DNA of 64,000 nucleotides from Pedobacter cryoconitis (GTDB taxonomy: Bacteria; Bacteroidota; Bacteroidia; Sphingobacteriales; Sphingobacteriaceae): the NCBI GenBank assembly GCA_019352875.1, contig JAAAFW010000006.1, positions 451,743 through 515,742 on the forward strand, written 5' to 3'. The position numbers were made by a program, and so were the translations under genes. Below are positions 35,187-45,147 of this stretch, one piece after another. The notes beneath the pieces are model-generated. The model saw nothing but the letters and a program-made list of their open reading frames with translations. It did no database searches and had not been told where the DNA came from. How positions within the stretch are numbered: position 1 is the stretch's first letter; each line of letters begins with the position of its first letter.

Positions 35187-36122
35187 TTACTGAGTATAAT
35201 TTAATTCAAAAAGTTGATCGAATAGCTTTGACTTAGTTATGGGCGGTCGATCAAAATATGAAATACTCTGGTCACTTGTACGCTCAATATTCACTAGTCC
35301 AAACCAATTAGCAAAACATTCAAAGAAACGGATATTATAGGCTCGATGATAATCTTCAATAGCTTTGTCTTCTTTTACTTTCTGATGTGCATCCCATAAA
35401 TGTCTTTCAAAAGCCTGAATCAGCTTAAGGCTGTAGAAGTCACTTTTTCGAGGGCTATTTCCATATTTTGCTAAAAGCACTAATGAATATGTCCAACCCA
35501 TCTGACCACATTTACCATCGTCCTGAAGCTCATAGAAATTATTCCAATGAAAGCGGGTTCCGAAGTAAGTAAAGATTTGGATGAAACGAACAAAAATGGA
35601 TTCCTTGAGTAGTTTCTTACCATTTTTTGTCAAAGATAAAGCGTTGTTGCGTTTTTTTACCATCCCTTCATCCAATAGATATTGTTTCAGCGGCCAAAGG
35701 TATGGTATCTCTTCTTCGCGAATTCTTTTAACAAATTGCATGTATTGCCAATTGATCAGATTTTGACTACAAAGAAGTTCGCATATGCGGATAGGCAGAT
35801 TGCCATTTAAAGTGAGTTTTAAACTGCCTGCATGATGTATTTCATTTAGTAGTATCTCTGAAAGCTTAAAAAGTGGTGATTTGTTAATATGGGAATCTAT
35901 ATTTTTTCTAAACTGTAATATATTGTCAGGGCCAAATGGCGCATAAAGTAGAACGTTCATCTGCTCAGGACTTAAACCATCAAAATTATCAAGTGGGCTA
36001 TTATTTATCTTTTGCTGATATTCATATATCAGAATATTGAGTTCTTCTATATTTAGTGTTCCATTCTGTATATGGGGATAGGCTGCAAAGAATGAATCCA
36101 AAAAGTCGTCTGCTGTACCCAT
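35187..36122 (-). CDS. Uncharacterised protein, winged-helix-like middle part
   Basis: This 311-residue soluble protein has an acidic helical N-terminus (LDSFFAAYPHIQNGTLNIEE), a motif LSPEQMNVLLYAPFG (about residues 48-62), and a segment with winged-helix spacing ending LSLTKNGKKLLKESI (about 160-175). A C-terminal aromatic-rich helical region follows. I do not recognise a named family with certainty; similar proteins occur singly in Bacteroidota. It is leftward, has its own start region and lies at the end of the accessory segment. Confidence 0.6.
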   Translation of the reverse strand: MGTADDFLDSFFAAYPHIQNGTLNIEELNILIYEYQQKINNSPLDNFDGLSPEQMNVLLYAPFGPDNILQFRKNIDSHINKSPLFKLSEILLNEIHHAGSLKLTLNGNLPIRICELLCSQNLINWQYMQFVKRIREEEIPYLWPLKQYLLDEGMVKKRNNALSLTKNGKKLLKESIFVRFIQIFTYFGTRFHWNNFYELQDDGKCGQMGWTYSLVLLAKYGNSPRKSDFYSLKLIQAFERHLWDAHQKVKEDKAIEDYHRAYNIRFFECFANWFGLVNIERTSDQSISYFDRPPITKSKLFDQLFELNYTQ

Positions 36123-36214
36123 TGTTATAATGTTTGTACTAATTTACAGATATTGGATTGTAAATGCCAGGGAATCTGCTGCTGAAAGATTTATAATAGC
36201 AATAATTAGCCCCC

Positions 36215-38605
36215 TTACTCGTATTTTAACGCGTCCACAGGATTAGCTGTCGCGGCCTTATACGCCTGAAAACAGACTGTGAAAAATGCGATGAGTAGAG
36301 TGCCCGCTATTGATATCAGTATAATCGACAGTGATATAGTTGTCCTGAAGTCAAAATTAGTCAGCCATTTCGTCATTAGATAATAGGCTAGGGGTACACC
36401 GATGAATGCAGCCACCAATACCATTTTCAGAAAGGATACCGAGAGTAGCTTCATAATATTGCCAACTGATGCGCCCAGTACACGTCTTACACCAAACTCT
36501 TTTGTTCGCTGTTCTGCGCTGTAAGTAACCAGGCCATATAGCCCCAAACATGAGATCAATATCGCTATGCCACCAAACAGGTTGACCAGAATGCCCAGTA
36601 CTTTCTCTGAATGCAGTTTTCTGGAATACAGTTCATTGAGAAAACTAATTTCTACAGGATAATCAGGATTGATACTTTTGGCAACGGCAGAAATCAATTC
36701 GACATTCGTACTCAGACTGTTAGCCGTATTTAATCGCATATTTACAACTCCACCCGGGTTTCTGTTGAAATCGACTACCATTTGGCGTCCGGAACGATAA
36801 GGAGAATCCCAGACGAAGTCTTTGAAAACGCCGATCACTCTCAGTTGTCTCCCAAAGAGATTTACATTTATTCCTACCGGATTTTTAAGTTTCATTGCTT
36901 TTACAGCTGTACTGCTTAGCAAAATTGCTGCTGTATCTGAAGCGAAATCCCTGGAGAAATCACGACCTGCCAGCATTTCCACTCCATTTGTTTTTACAAA
37001 ATCATACTCGGTCTGAAGGCGGTTGAAAACAATATCCTTTCCTTGTTCTTCCATTCCCGGCCACTGAAAACCATAAAACCAGCCGCTTGCATTGGTCATG
37101 CTTTGAGATGCCTTGTTGACAGCTGTTACTGCGCCGGATTTCAGCAATTGCTCTTTAAACAATTCAAATTTGCCGGACAATTCTCCATCCTGAGGCATTT
37201 CTGCTAGTAAATTTATGTTGTATCCCACAGGTCTGTTTTTTATAAACTGCATTTGTTTATAGATTACCAGCGTAGCAATGATCAGCATGATGGCAAAACA
37301 AAACTGCCCTACTACAAGTACCTGTCTTAGGTTGAAGGGAATGGCTTTCGCACGTGCCGTTTTCTTCTTTAAAGTCTGAATCGGGCTAAATGCAGATAGA
37401 TATAATGCGGGGTAAGTACCCGACAAAAGTCCGGTTGAGATTGCTACTATCAGTATCCCCAGCCAATAGCCTGTATTGGTATAATCAATTGTAATATCTA
37501 TTTCCAAAAGGTTATTGAACAGTGGTAAACTAGATTCAGTAATGGCGACAGCAATTAGCACTGCCATTGTCGTAAGTACCATTGCTTCGGTCAGGAATTG
37601 GGTAACCAGAGAGTTTCTGGTAGCGCCCATAGTTTTCTTGATACCCACTTCTTTTGCCCTGCGTTCTGATTTAGCAGTAGCCATGTTCATGAAATTAATG
37701 CAGGCGACAAGCAAAATACCAAACGCCAATGCAATAAAAAGGTAAATGCGTTCAATGTCTCCACCTACGCTCTTACCATTCAAAAATTCACCGTGTAAGT
37801 GTTTATCGGATAATGGGAATAAGAAATTCTCATTCTTTTGTGCAGTGTAATTTTCGTTGAAGAGTTTTTTTACTTTGGAATTAATCAAGTCAATATTGGT
37901 CGGATTATTAACTCTTGCCATTGCCAGGAAGTTGAAATTTCCCCAACCCGGATTTTTAAGGTAATCGTTTATACTTTCAAAAAAAGACCAGGGCATTAAA
38001 TAATCAAATCTGAGGGAGGTATTGGTAGGTAAATCTTTAATTACACCAGTAACGTTTAGATCTTTTGCATTCTTGTACCTCACCGTTTTGTTCAATACAT
38101 CTGTAGTGCCGAATAATAATTTCGCAGTCTGAGCAGTCAATATAATGGAATTTGGCGTGCTGAGTGCAGATGTGGAATCACCGACGATAAACTCATAGTT
38201 GAAAACTTTCAGAATTTCCGGGTCGGCAAACAGATCTTTTTTCTTGAATACATTTTGTTTATTGGCAATGAGTGACTGATCACCACCTCCAATTCGGGTT
38301 ATCGCATCCACTTCAGGTATTTTAGATTTGATAGCCATTGCAATTCCATCTCCCGGCGACCCTCCGGTACTTGTTATTTTACCGCTGGCATCCTGGAAAT
38401 TAGTCATCACCTGGTAGATCTTGTCTGCATCCTTAAAACTACGGTCGAAATTTATTTCGTAATTGACATAAAGCAGCAGTAGCAGACATGCCGATAAACC
38501 GGCCGCCAGACCAATTATATTAATAACGGAAGAAGTCTTGTTTCTCCAGAGATTACGCAAAGCGATTTTTAAATTGAGTCTGAACATAACGGCATTGGTT
38601 TTCAA
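36215..38605 (-). CDS. MacB/FtsX-type ABC transporter permease (two-repeat form)
   Basis: This 796-residue inner-membrane protein is of the large Bacteroidota type. It has an N-terminal helix (about residues 20-42), a MacB periplasmic core domain, and three helices around 285-400 with the coupling segment SERRAKEVGIKKTMGATRNS. A second helix, second periplasmic domain and final three helices follow, with EQRTKEFGVRRVLGASVGNI. No ATPase gene is nearby, which is usual for this group. Starts at 38605 or 38587 (MFRLNLKIALRNLWRNK) are both possible. It probably takes part in envelope export or stress response; substrate unknown. Confidence 0.88.
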   Translation of the reverse strand: MKTNAVMFRLNLKIALRNLWRNKTSSVINIIGLAAGLSACLLLLLYVNYEINFDRSFKDADKIYQVMTNFQDASGKITSTGGSPGDGIAMAIKSKIPEVDAITRIGGGDQSLIANKQNVFKKKDLFADPEILKVFNYEFIVGDSTSALSTPNSIILTAQTAKLLFGTTDVLNKTVRYKNAKDLNVTGVIKDLPTNTSLRFDYLMPWSFFESINDYLKNPGWGNFNFLAMARVNNPTNIDLINSKVKKLFNENYTAQKNENFLFPLSDKHLHGEFLNGKSVGGDIERIYLFIALAFGILLVACINFMNMATAKSERRAKEVGIKKTMGATRNSLVTQFLTEAMVLTTMAVLIAVAITESSLPLFNNLLEIDITIDYTNTGYWLGILIVAISTGLLSGTYPALYLSAFSPIQTLKKKTARAKAIPFNLRQVLVVGQFCFAIMLIIATLVIYKQMQFIKNRPVGYNINLLAEMPQDGELSGKFELFKEQLLKSGAVTAVNKASQSMTNASGWFYGFQWPGMEEQGKDIVFNRLQTEYDFVKTNGVEMLAGRDFSRDFASDTAAILLSSTAVKAMKLKNPVGINVNLFGRQLRVIGVFKDFVWDSPYRSGRQMVVDFNRNPGGVVNMRLNTANSLSTNVELISAVAKSINPDYPVEISFLNELYSRKLHSEKVLGILVNLFGGIAILISCLGLYGLVTYSAEQRTKEFGVRRVLGASVGNIMKLLSVSFLKMVLVAAFIGVPLAYYLMTKWLTNFDFRTTISLSIILISIAGTLLIAFFTVCFQAYKAATANPVDALKYE

Positions 38606-38633
38606 TTAGACAATTACGATTTCAATCGCAACT

Positions 38634-38650
38634 TACCAAGTTTGTGCCAA
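38634..38650 (-). promoter_or_regulatory. Weak sigma-54-like site
   Basis: Leftward TTGGCACAAACTTGGTA resembles the sigma-54 element (TGGCAC then TTGC) with one mismatch at the -12 dinucleotide (GT for GC) or altered spacing. It lies about 30 bases before the permease start. The match is partial. Confidence 0.25.
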
Positions 38651-38900
38651 GAGTGAATGTGTGTTTAAATGTGTGTATGCCAAGTGTTTATGTTTTAATG
38701 ATAAATGGATTTGTCCATTATCGAACGATACGCGTACACTGCCGGACATTCTGTAGAGGCATTTGGCTTATTTCTAAAGCAAATTAGTAAATGGCAGTTT
38801 AAGAATACACGATATTGTACGATTAATATCTGGCAGTTGTTTTTTGTAAATGATTTAACGTAGAGAGTTCTTTTTCTTTCTGTGTATAAATATAACCTTC

Positions 38901-38934
38901 AAAAAGGGGAAATCACTAGTGATTCCCCTTTTTT
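38901..38934. terminator. Bidirectional terminator after the TonB receptor gene
   Basis: AAAAAGGGGA and TCCCCTTTTT flank ATCACTAGTGAT, giving a long stem with one bulge. It is 30 bases beyond the receptor stop codon (leftward) and also has a T-run rightward. Confidence 0.88.
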
Positions 38935-38962
38935 ATAAGACGAGCGATTACCTATTAACCAG

Positions 38963-41629
38963 CTACTTTACACTGCCAAATTTCAAAGTGAAATCGATGA
39001 TAAAGCTTCTTGGCATTTGAGGTACGATCGCAGCCCAGCCGGTAAAATATCTTTTATCCGCTAAGTTATTGGCTTTTAAACCCAGTCGGTAAGCCGGTTG
39101 ATCATAGAATAGGGTTGCATTCACGACGGTATAAGAGGGCAGAACAAAATAGGAGGAAGTCGTATTCTCTATAATATTTTCGCTTGCGTAGTTTCCGCCG
39201 AAACCTGCCCCGGCACCTTTTAAATAACCCTGTTTAATAGTATAACTGATCCAGGCATTGGCCAGGTTTTTTGGGCCGGCTTCTCCCGGCCTCAAGCCGA
39301 CATTATATGCATCGGATTTGATAAATTTGTTTTCGTTGTAACTATATCCGGCAATAATATCCAGACCCTCGAAAGGATTCAACTTGATATCTGCTTCGAA
39401 GCCTCTGCTGCGTTGGGTACCATTCTGAATAGTAAACTGCGGACGCTGAGGATCTGAAAGCACAGAGTTATTTACTTTAATATTGTAGTAGCTGATTGTA
39501 CTGGTCAGCCTGCCGCTGAAAAGATCTAATTTTACTCCGGCCTCATATTGATTAGCTTCCTGAGGTTTGAAAACACTGATATTACCGTCAGGTTGTCTTT
39601 GAGGAGCCACATTACTAAACCCGTTCATATAATTCGCAAATAACGCTATTTTATCCTTTACAGGCTGGTATACAAGACCAAATTTCGGCGATAATGCACT
39701 CTGGTTGAAATTTCCAGAAGTAGTTCCACTGGCGATATTATACACACCCTGGTTTTCATTACGGTCTAACCGCAGGCTTAAAAGCAGATTTAAGTTGCTC
39801 GTAATATCTACAACATCCTGTACGTAGGCACTATAGACGATCCTTCCGTCTTTGCTCTTATCAAACAATGAATCTGCTGCAAGTGCCTCCAAACGGGGCC
39901 GTGTTAATTTGTTATAATCAATACCTGGATTTGCCGCATTTAATGGATCGGATTCAATAAATGCATAGCTGTTTTTGGTATTGTTTTTAAAGTAATCCAA
40001 TCCAAAAAGAAGCCTGTTACGCAGGTTTGCCACCTTTACTTCACCAGTGAAATTCTGCTGTACATCAATCAGATTGTTATTAAGGTATTCGGTCTGAATC
40101 GTATTCAATTTCAACTCCTTATTGCCCGGTAACATCGTCATCCAGGACCATGGCCCCGTTTCAAGATAATGCGAATAAGAAAAATTGGTTTGTGATTTCC
40201 AGGTATCAGAGATTTTATAATTTGCCTGTGCGTAAAAATTGCTGGAATTACCCTGATAGGTCAAATCATCACCCATCCATTTTCGGTTATAATCAATTGC
40301 GATGTCTTTAGGCCGGTGAGCGCCGGTTTCAAAGCTGTTGTCAGGGAACAGACGATAAACATCATTGTATTTCCCACTGTTAAATTCACCGTCGAGATTA
40401 AAACTCAATCGGTCGTTAACCAGGTAAGTAAGTGATGGTGCCACGAACGTGTAAGATCTTAGCCCGGCATCCTGAAAACTCTCTTCTTTATGTTTAGCAC
40501 CTGTGAGACGAAATAGAAGTGTTTTTTCTGCATTTAATGGCGTGTTGATATCGGCGGTTATGCGGCTTAGACCAAAACTGCCTGTAGAATAAGAGATTTC
40601 CCCTTGTGTATTCTCGTGCGGTTTTTTTGTGACCAGATTGAATAAGCCACCGAACGAAGTTAATGCGCTTCCAAATAATGCACCAGACGGGCCTTTTATT
40701 GCCTCCAGGGTTTCAATATTTACGGGATCGAGCATTCCGACTGACATGCCTGGTAAACCATTTCTTAATTTTGCTGAGGTGATAAATCCTCTGGAACTCA
40801 TTGCCCCACCCAGTTCTCCCTGTTGATTAGGTAGTTGGAGAGAAACTCCGGCGACATTTTTAATGACGTCCGAATAATTTACGACAAGTTGATCCTTGAT
40901 GAGCTCCTTTGTAACCGAACTGTATACCTGTGGATTTTCCAGTGCCTTTAAAGAGGTTTTGGCAACAAAATCACTCTGTTTTCTAGTGAATTTGTTAGTC
41001 TTATTGCCGTTCACTGAAATTTCATCCAGGTCGGTAGTATTTGCAGATAAAGTGAAGTTTACTACAGTCGTCTCATCTGAGTTTACGGCTACTTGTCTGC
41101 TTTGGGCAGCATGTCCGACATGACTTACACTGATCGTATAATTACCCACAATCACATTTCTAAATAGGAAGACCCCTTCTTCATCAGTTTCAGTAGTCCT
41201 TGAGCCCTTAATTTTCACAGTCACGTAGGCGGCGGGTTGCCCCTGGCTGGTTTTTACATGACCTTTTATAATGCCTTTTTTTTGAAGTCTTACAGCGATG
41301 TCATCTCCTGTGGCGCTAAATCTCAGACCTGTCTTAGTGGACAGTTGTTCCAGAATGTTGCTGACGGATGATACTGCAGGTGTTAGTGTAATTGTTTTTT
41401 CAAGTTCTTTATCAATATCAGCGTAAATAAAATTCAGGCCGGCTTTTTCAGATAATTGTGCGAATACGTCTTTCAACTTAAGCGTTTTCGGATTAATAGC
41501 TACTACGGCATCTGGATGAGTTTGTGCTTTGGCAGTATTTGCCGGGGGAAACAAGGTAATAATCGAGACAGTTAAGCACACGTATAGTGCTGAACTTATT
41601 TTTAAATTCATAATTTCGTTTTTAATCAT
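38963..41629 (-). CDS. TonB-dependent (siderophore-type) outer-membrane receptor with STN domain
   Basis: This receptor is about 888 residues long. A signal peptide (core ALYVCLTVSIITLF) is followed by an STN domain (residues about 40-112, LKDVFAQLSEKAGLNFIYAD) for signalling to FecR. Next come a carboxypeptidase-regulatory-like domain (about 118-200, VKIKGSRTTETDEEGVF), a plug (about 215-340, VSLQLPNQQGELGGAMSSRG) and a 22-strand barrel ending in DFTLKFGSVK. It takes up an iron-siderophore or similar complex using TonB energy. It is downstream of FecR and FecI genes in the same direction, so it is both target and signal source of that pair. Start may be 41629 or 41611 (MNLKISSALYV). Confidence 0.9.
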   Translation of the reverse strand: MIKNEIMNLKISSALYVCLTVSIITLFPPANTAKAQTHPDAVVAINPKTLKLKDVFAQLSEKAGLNFIYADIDKELEKTITLTPAVSSVSNILEQLSTKTGLRFSATGDDIAVRLQKKGIIKGHVKTSQGQPAAYVTVKIKGSRTTETDEEGVFLFRNVIVGNYTISVSHVGHAAQSRQVAVNSDETTVVNFTLSANTTDLDEISVNGNKTNKFTRKQSDFVAKTSLKALENPQVYSSVTKELIKDQLVVNYSDVIKNVAGVSLQLPNQQGELGGAMSSRGFITSAKLRNGLPGMSVGMLDPVNIETLEAIKGPSGALFGSALTSFGGLFNLVTKKPHENTQGEISYSTGSFGLSRITADINTPLNAEKTLLFRLTGAKHKEESFQDAGLRSYTFVAPSLTYLVNDRLSFNLDGEFNSGKYNDVYRLFPDNSFETGAHRPKDIAIDYNRKWMGDDLTYQGNSSNFYAQANYKISDTWKSQTNFSYSHYLETGPWSWMTMLPGNKELKLNTIQTEYLNNNLIDVQQNFTGEVKVANLRNRLLFGLDYFKNNTKNSYAFIESDPLNAANPGIDYNKLTRPRLEALAADSLFDKSKDGRIVYSAYVQDVVDITSNLNLLLSLRLDRNENQGVYNIASGTTSGNFNQSALSPKFGLVYQPVKDKIALFANYMNGFSNVAPQRQPDGNISVFKPQEANQYEAGVKLDLFSGRLTSTISYYNIKVNNSVLSDPQRPQFTIQNGTQRSRGFEADIKLNPFEGLDIIAGYSYNENKFIKSDAYNVGLRPGEAGPKNLANAWISYTIKQGYLKGAGAGFGGNYASENIIENTTSSYFVLPSYTVVNATLFYDQPAYRLGLKANNLADKRYFTGWAAIVPQMPRSFIIDFTLKFGSVK

Positions 41630-41736
41630 TAATTGTGAGATTGATGGTGCATTTGCTGCCGGCGTGTTAGCGCACGTCCGGTAGTTTTTTATGATGCGAA
41701 GAGTCAGGTGCTGTCTTTGTTGTTCATATTGTTGTT

Positions 41737-42711
41737 TTAGTTTGCTTTATATATTATGATCTTTTTATCCGGTTGCTGATCAAATCTCAGGTCTGAACTG
41801 TTTTCTATTAATTTAAGGATCCGGGATAGCGGTTGCTGTCTGAATTTCCCTGTCAGATGGATATTAAGGTCAGGATGTCCTTTTAGTTCGAAGGTTACGC
41901 CATAACTAGCGTCTAGTTTTTCCAGTATTTCAGTTACCGGTGTCTGGTTAAACCACAGTAATCCTGCTGTCCAGCCTGTGGCATATAAAGTATCCACTTC
42001 TGTTACACTTTGTATCTTATTCAGTTTCTTGTTGAAGATTAGTTGCTGACCAGGTTTAAGTATAGTTTCCTGTTCTCCTTTTCCTTTAAAGCTGATGCGG
42101 CCTTCTGTAAGTGTAACCGCAAGCTTAGCTCTGCCAGCAATATTTGAAAGGTTAAACCGGGTACCAAGAACCTTAATTTGCGTTTCGGAGCTTTGTACAA
42201 TAAAAGGAAGCTTTTTATCGTGCTTCACTTTAAAAAACGCCTCTCCGGAGATAAGTGTTACCGTTCTGGTCTGCCCAGAAAAATGGGCTGGATAACTGAA
42301 TTTACTCCCGCCTGCCAATTGCACAATAGTACCGTCACTGAGTTTCATGGTGACTGTTTTTCCAGCCGGGGCAATATATGTTTGCTGCTGCAATTCTTCT
42401 TGCATCAGATTTTGTGTAGAATTAGTATTGAAAAAGAAAACAAGACTTAGCAACACGAGTATTGCTGCGGCAGAGATTATCGTTATATAAGTTCTTATTC
42501 CAAAGTTACTACGTGTTTTTAACTCTTTATCCGTCAGGCCGGTCCAGATTTCACGCTTCAGGGATGTATCGTACTGCGTATGACTTTCGGGTAGGGGATC
42601 GTCATTTTCCAGCCAGTCTTCTACCAATTGACGTTCTTCGGCTGTGCAATTGCCCGCTGCATAACGCTGCAAAACGTCTGGATTTATATCTGTCATATCT
42701 ATAACTACCAT
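41737..42711 (-). CDS. FecR-family anti-sigma factor
   Basis: This is a 324-residue single-pass membrane anti-sigma factor. The cytoplasmic N-terminus (VLQRYAAGNCTAEERQLVEDWL) binds sigma, and one helix follows at about residues 75-92 (TIISAAAILVLLSLVFFF). The periplasmic FecR domain (YIAPAGKTVTMKLSDGTIVQL ... VTLTEGRISF) comes next, then the DUF4974 C-terminal domain (NQTPVTEILEKLDASYGVTF), which contacts the STN domain of the receptor. It lies between the sigma and receptor genes. A start at 42696 (MTDINPDVL) is also possible. Confidence 0.92.
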   Translation of the reverse strand: MVVIDMTDINPDVLQRYAAGNCTAEERQLVEDWLENDDPLPESHTQYDTSLKREIWTGLTDKELKTRSNFGIRTYITIISAAAILVLLSLVFFFNTNSTQNLMQEELQQQTYIAPAGKTVTMKLSDGTIVQLAGGSKFSYPAHFSGQTRTVTLISGEAFFKVKHDKKLPFIVQSSETQIKVLGTRFNLSNIAGRAKLAVTLTEGRISFKGKGEQETILKPGQQLIFNKKLNKIQSVTEVDTLYATGWTAGLLWFNQTPVTEILEKLDASYGVTFELKGHPDLNIHLTGKFRQQPLSRILKLIENSSDLRFDQQPDKKIIIYKAN

Positions 42712-42790
42712 AAACAGGTGGTTACCCTACGGTAGAGCAAGAAAAAATGTTTTTTATTCGGAAGGTGGTTTTTTTCTTCGGAAGTTGGAG

Positions 42791-43318
42791 TTATTGTAAC
42801 AGCGCGCTTTTTAAGCTTCTAAGTGCCTTACTAATGTGTTTTTCTACTGTTTTGACAGATATCCCCATTTGGGCGGCAATTTGAAGGTAATTCAATGCTT
42901 CGTAGCGGCTTAACTTAAATATTGTTTTAGAAGGTTCGGGTAAGGTTTCAATTTGCATGCTGATCTTACGGGAAAGCTCGTTACACATGTAGATAGAATC
43001 CGGATTATAACGATAAGTTTCAGTGGTATTTTTATTGCCTGTAAACTCATCGAGTTCAACAGCATCTTTTTTGTCTCTCAGGTAATTGAGAACTTGATAT
43101 TTAGCTGATTTATTGAGATACTGTTCTGCACTTTTTTTATCCTTAAAGCTGATCTTCCTTTCCCAGACTGAAAGAAAGATATTTTGAGTTAGGTCTTTGG
43201 CGACAAACTCATTTGTGCAATAACGCAGGCAAAGCTCATATACTCCGTTCCAATGGCTGTTAAAAAGCTCATTGAACACATGATCGGTATGTATATTTTG
43301 TTTGTATGGTATCTCCAT
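42791..43318 (-). CDS. FecI-like ECF sigma factor
   Basis: This 175-residue sigma factor has region 2 around VYELCLRYCTNEFVAKDLTQNIFLSVW and region 4 around LPEPSKTIFKLSRYEALNYLQIAAQMGISVKTVEKHI (about residues 125-165). It directs transcription of the adjacent TonB receptor locus when FecR relays substrate binding. A TACATTTG box lies upstream. It is the first gene of the FecI-FecR-receptor set, with an 80-base gap to FecR. Confidence 0.92.
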   Translation of the reverse strand: MEIPYKQNIHTDHVFNELFNSHWNGVYELCLRYCTNEFVAKDLTQNIFLSVWERKISFKDKKSAEQYLNKSAKYQVLNYLRDKKDAVELDEFTGNKNTTETYRYNPDSIYMCNELSRKISMQIETLPEPSKTIFKLSRYEALNYLQIAAQMGISVKTVEKHISKALRSLKSALLQ

Positions 43319-43345
43319 TGCCGGCTATGAGGCTTGTCGCCATAG

Positions 43346-43353
43346 CAAATGTA
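43346..43353 (-). promoter_or_regulatory. -7 promoter box of the FecI-like gene
   Basis: Leftward TACATTTG matches TAnnTTTG and lies about 30 bases before the start codon. The -33 region is AT-rich without a clear TTTG. Confidence 0.4.
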
Positions 43354-43506
43354 ATTATTTAGAATAATTATAAATAGATTTAGTCTATTTTTCTTTTTTA
43401 GATCACATTCAGTCCTTTATATTTCTATTCTAAAATTCGAAGGGAACCTTTAAGGTTCTCTTCGGAGAAATTACAAACACTCATAATTAGTAATAAGCTG
43501 TGGCAT

Positions 43507-44994
43507 TTACAACATATTGATCACACTTAATTCATGAATTGAAGGCGGTGCAGTTGCTTTGAGTACTTTAAGTCTCAGCTTACTGGTGTTGTATCTTTTA
43601 GGGAGTTTAATCACTTTACAGTCGCCCATTGGCTCATCGCCGAGATAGATGGTTTCCCATTTCCCGTTCTGCATAATATCAATACTGTATTGTTGCATAC
43701 GGGAAATTCTTATCTCAGAAAAACCATCTGGTAATTTCTCCGTATCCTGATATTCGAAAATGGTGATCTTATTAAATGCATCAGCCGGATTTAACTGCAT
43801 TTCTACACTGGCAAGTGTGTCTTTAGCTGCCCATCGGCTATCCATTTTGCCGTCGTTAATATAACTGCTCTCATATTGTTCCTTTTTACCCTCCAGGGTA
43901 CTGCTGGCGGTGACGGATGTGTTCATTGAGATGAATTTACCGTTTTTAGGCAGCGGTTTATCTAGCGATAAATTCAGTCTTTTACCTAAATCTATTGCAG
44001 TATTTGCTACATACTCACGTATACGGCCGGTTTGATCAGGAGGTACATTCATAACCAGACAATTGTCATTATCAGTACACCAGTAAAATAATTCTTCTAA
44101 TTCATCTAAATCTCTGGTTGGTAATGCTTGTGTCTTCTCAAACCAGTTTAAACGTTTACTTATACAAACAGTATGTTCAAAAGGAAGATAGTACGATTTT
44201 CCCTCATGCAGATATTGTTTTTTATCGAATTTGGTGACTATTTTAGGGTCCCACAGACGAAAATCTGATGGGAAATACTGGAAGAAATACTTGTTGTCCT
44301 CAGTCATATTGGCTGGAACGGTGAAATCACGTTTGCCTTCTTCATTCACAATGGTGTGGTTGACACTGATGGCGCATCTCGGGTTGAATTTTTTTACCAG
44401 ACTATAAACCTGGTCTATACCCCAGTCAGATTGTTTTCTATCCCATCCACCGTCCAGCCATAGCTCGCCAATGGTACCATAATTCGTAAATAGCTCAGTT
44501 AACTGGTTGAGCATATAATTGATATATTTCTGGGGGTCTTTATCTTTATATGTAGGCTCTTTTCTGTCCCACAAAGAATAATAAATTGCAAAACCGATCC
44601 CATATTTCTTACAGGCTTCTGATACCGCTTTGACGACATCCGTTTTTACCGGTGAAGAAGCAACGTCATAAGTTGTATACTTACTATCCCATAAGCAAAA
44701 TCCGTCATGATGTTTCGTCACCAGTAGAACATAACGAAATCCGGCTTCTTTTGCAGTACGAACCCATTGGTCAGGATCAAGATCAGTAGGGTTGTAACTT
44801 TCTACCGGTAATGTTCCATCAGACCATTCAATATTGTTAAACGTATTTATACCGAAGTGTATAAACATGCCATAACCTCTTTTAATCATATCCTGCTGTG
44901 CTAAATTCGGTTTAGTAGTGGGAATGAGTACCTGAGCCATCGAGTAGTTAAAAGCTAAAATCAGTAAAAATGTGGTAATAAATATCCTTTTCAT
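43507..44994 (-). CDS. Alpha-L-fucosidase, GH29, secreted
   Basis: This protein of about 495 residues removes alpha-linked L-fucose from glycans in the periplasm. The start at 44994 (MKRIFITTFLLILAFNYSMAQ) gives a signal peptide; the longer upstream frame would hide it. The GH29 barrel shows GYGMFIHFGINTFNNIEW, LLVTKHHDGFCLWDSKYT and ELWLDGGWDRK, whose aspartate is the expected nucleophile. Residues about 375-495 form a discoidin-like carbohydrate-binding domain (NDGKMDSRWAAKDTLASVEM). It is a single gene, close to but not clearly part of the TonB receptor locus. Confidence 0.92.
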   Translation of the reverse strand: MKRIFITTFLLILAFNYSMAQVLIPTTKPNLAQQDMIKRGYGMFIHFGINTFNNIEWSDGTLPVESYNPTDLDPDQWVRTAKEAGFRYVLLVTKHHDGFCLWDSKYTTYDVASSPVKTDVVKAVSEACKKYGIGFAIYYSLWDRKEPTYKDKDPQKYINYMLNQLTELFTNYGTIGELWLDGGWDRKQSDWGIDQVYSLVKKFNPRCAISVNHTIVNEEGKRDFTVPANMTEDNKYFFQYFPSDFRLWDPKIVTKFDKKQYLHEGKSYYLPFEHTVCISKRLNWFEKTQALPTRDLDELEELFYWCTDNDNCLVMNVPPDQTGRIREYVANTAIDLGKRLNLSLDKPLPKNGKFISMNTSVTASSTLEGKKEQYESSYINDGKMDSRWAAKDTLASVEMQLNPADAFNKITIFEYQDTEKLPDGFSEIRISRMQQYSIDIMQNGKWETIYLGDEPMGDCKVIKLPKRYNTSKLRLKVLKATAPPSIHELSVINML

Positions 44995-45147
44995 ATACAC
45001 TGTTAAGAGCCTATAATATAGGGTTTTTACTAGTCGGTCAACCATTACTTTGTTTAAAATCTTGATTAAGCTAATTTAAATGACATAAACCTTGAGTTTT
45101 ATAATAAAATGTTAGTGTATATTAATGAATCGGAGCCTATACCCGTA

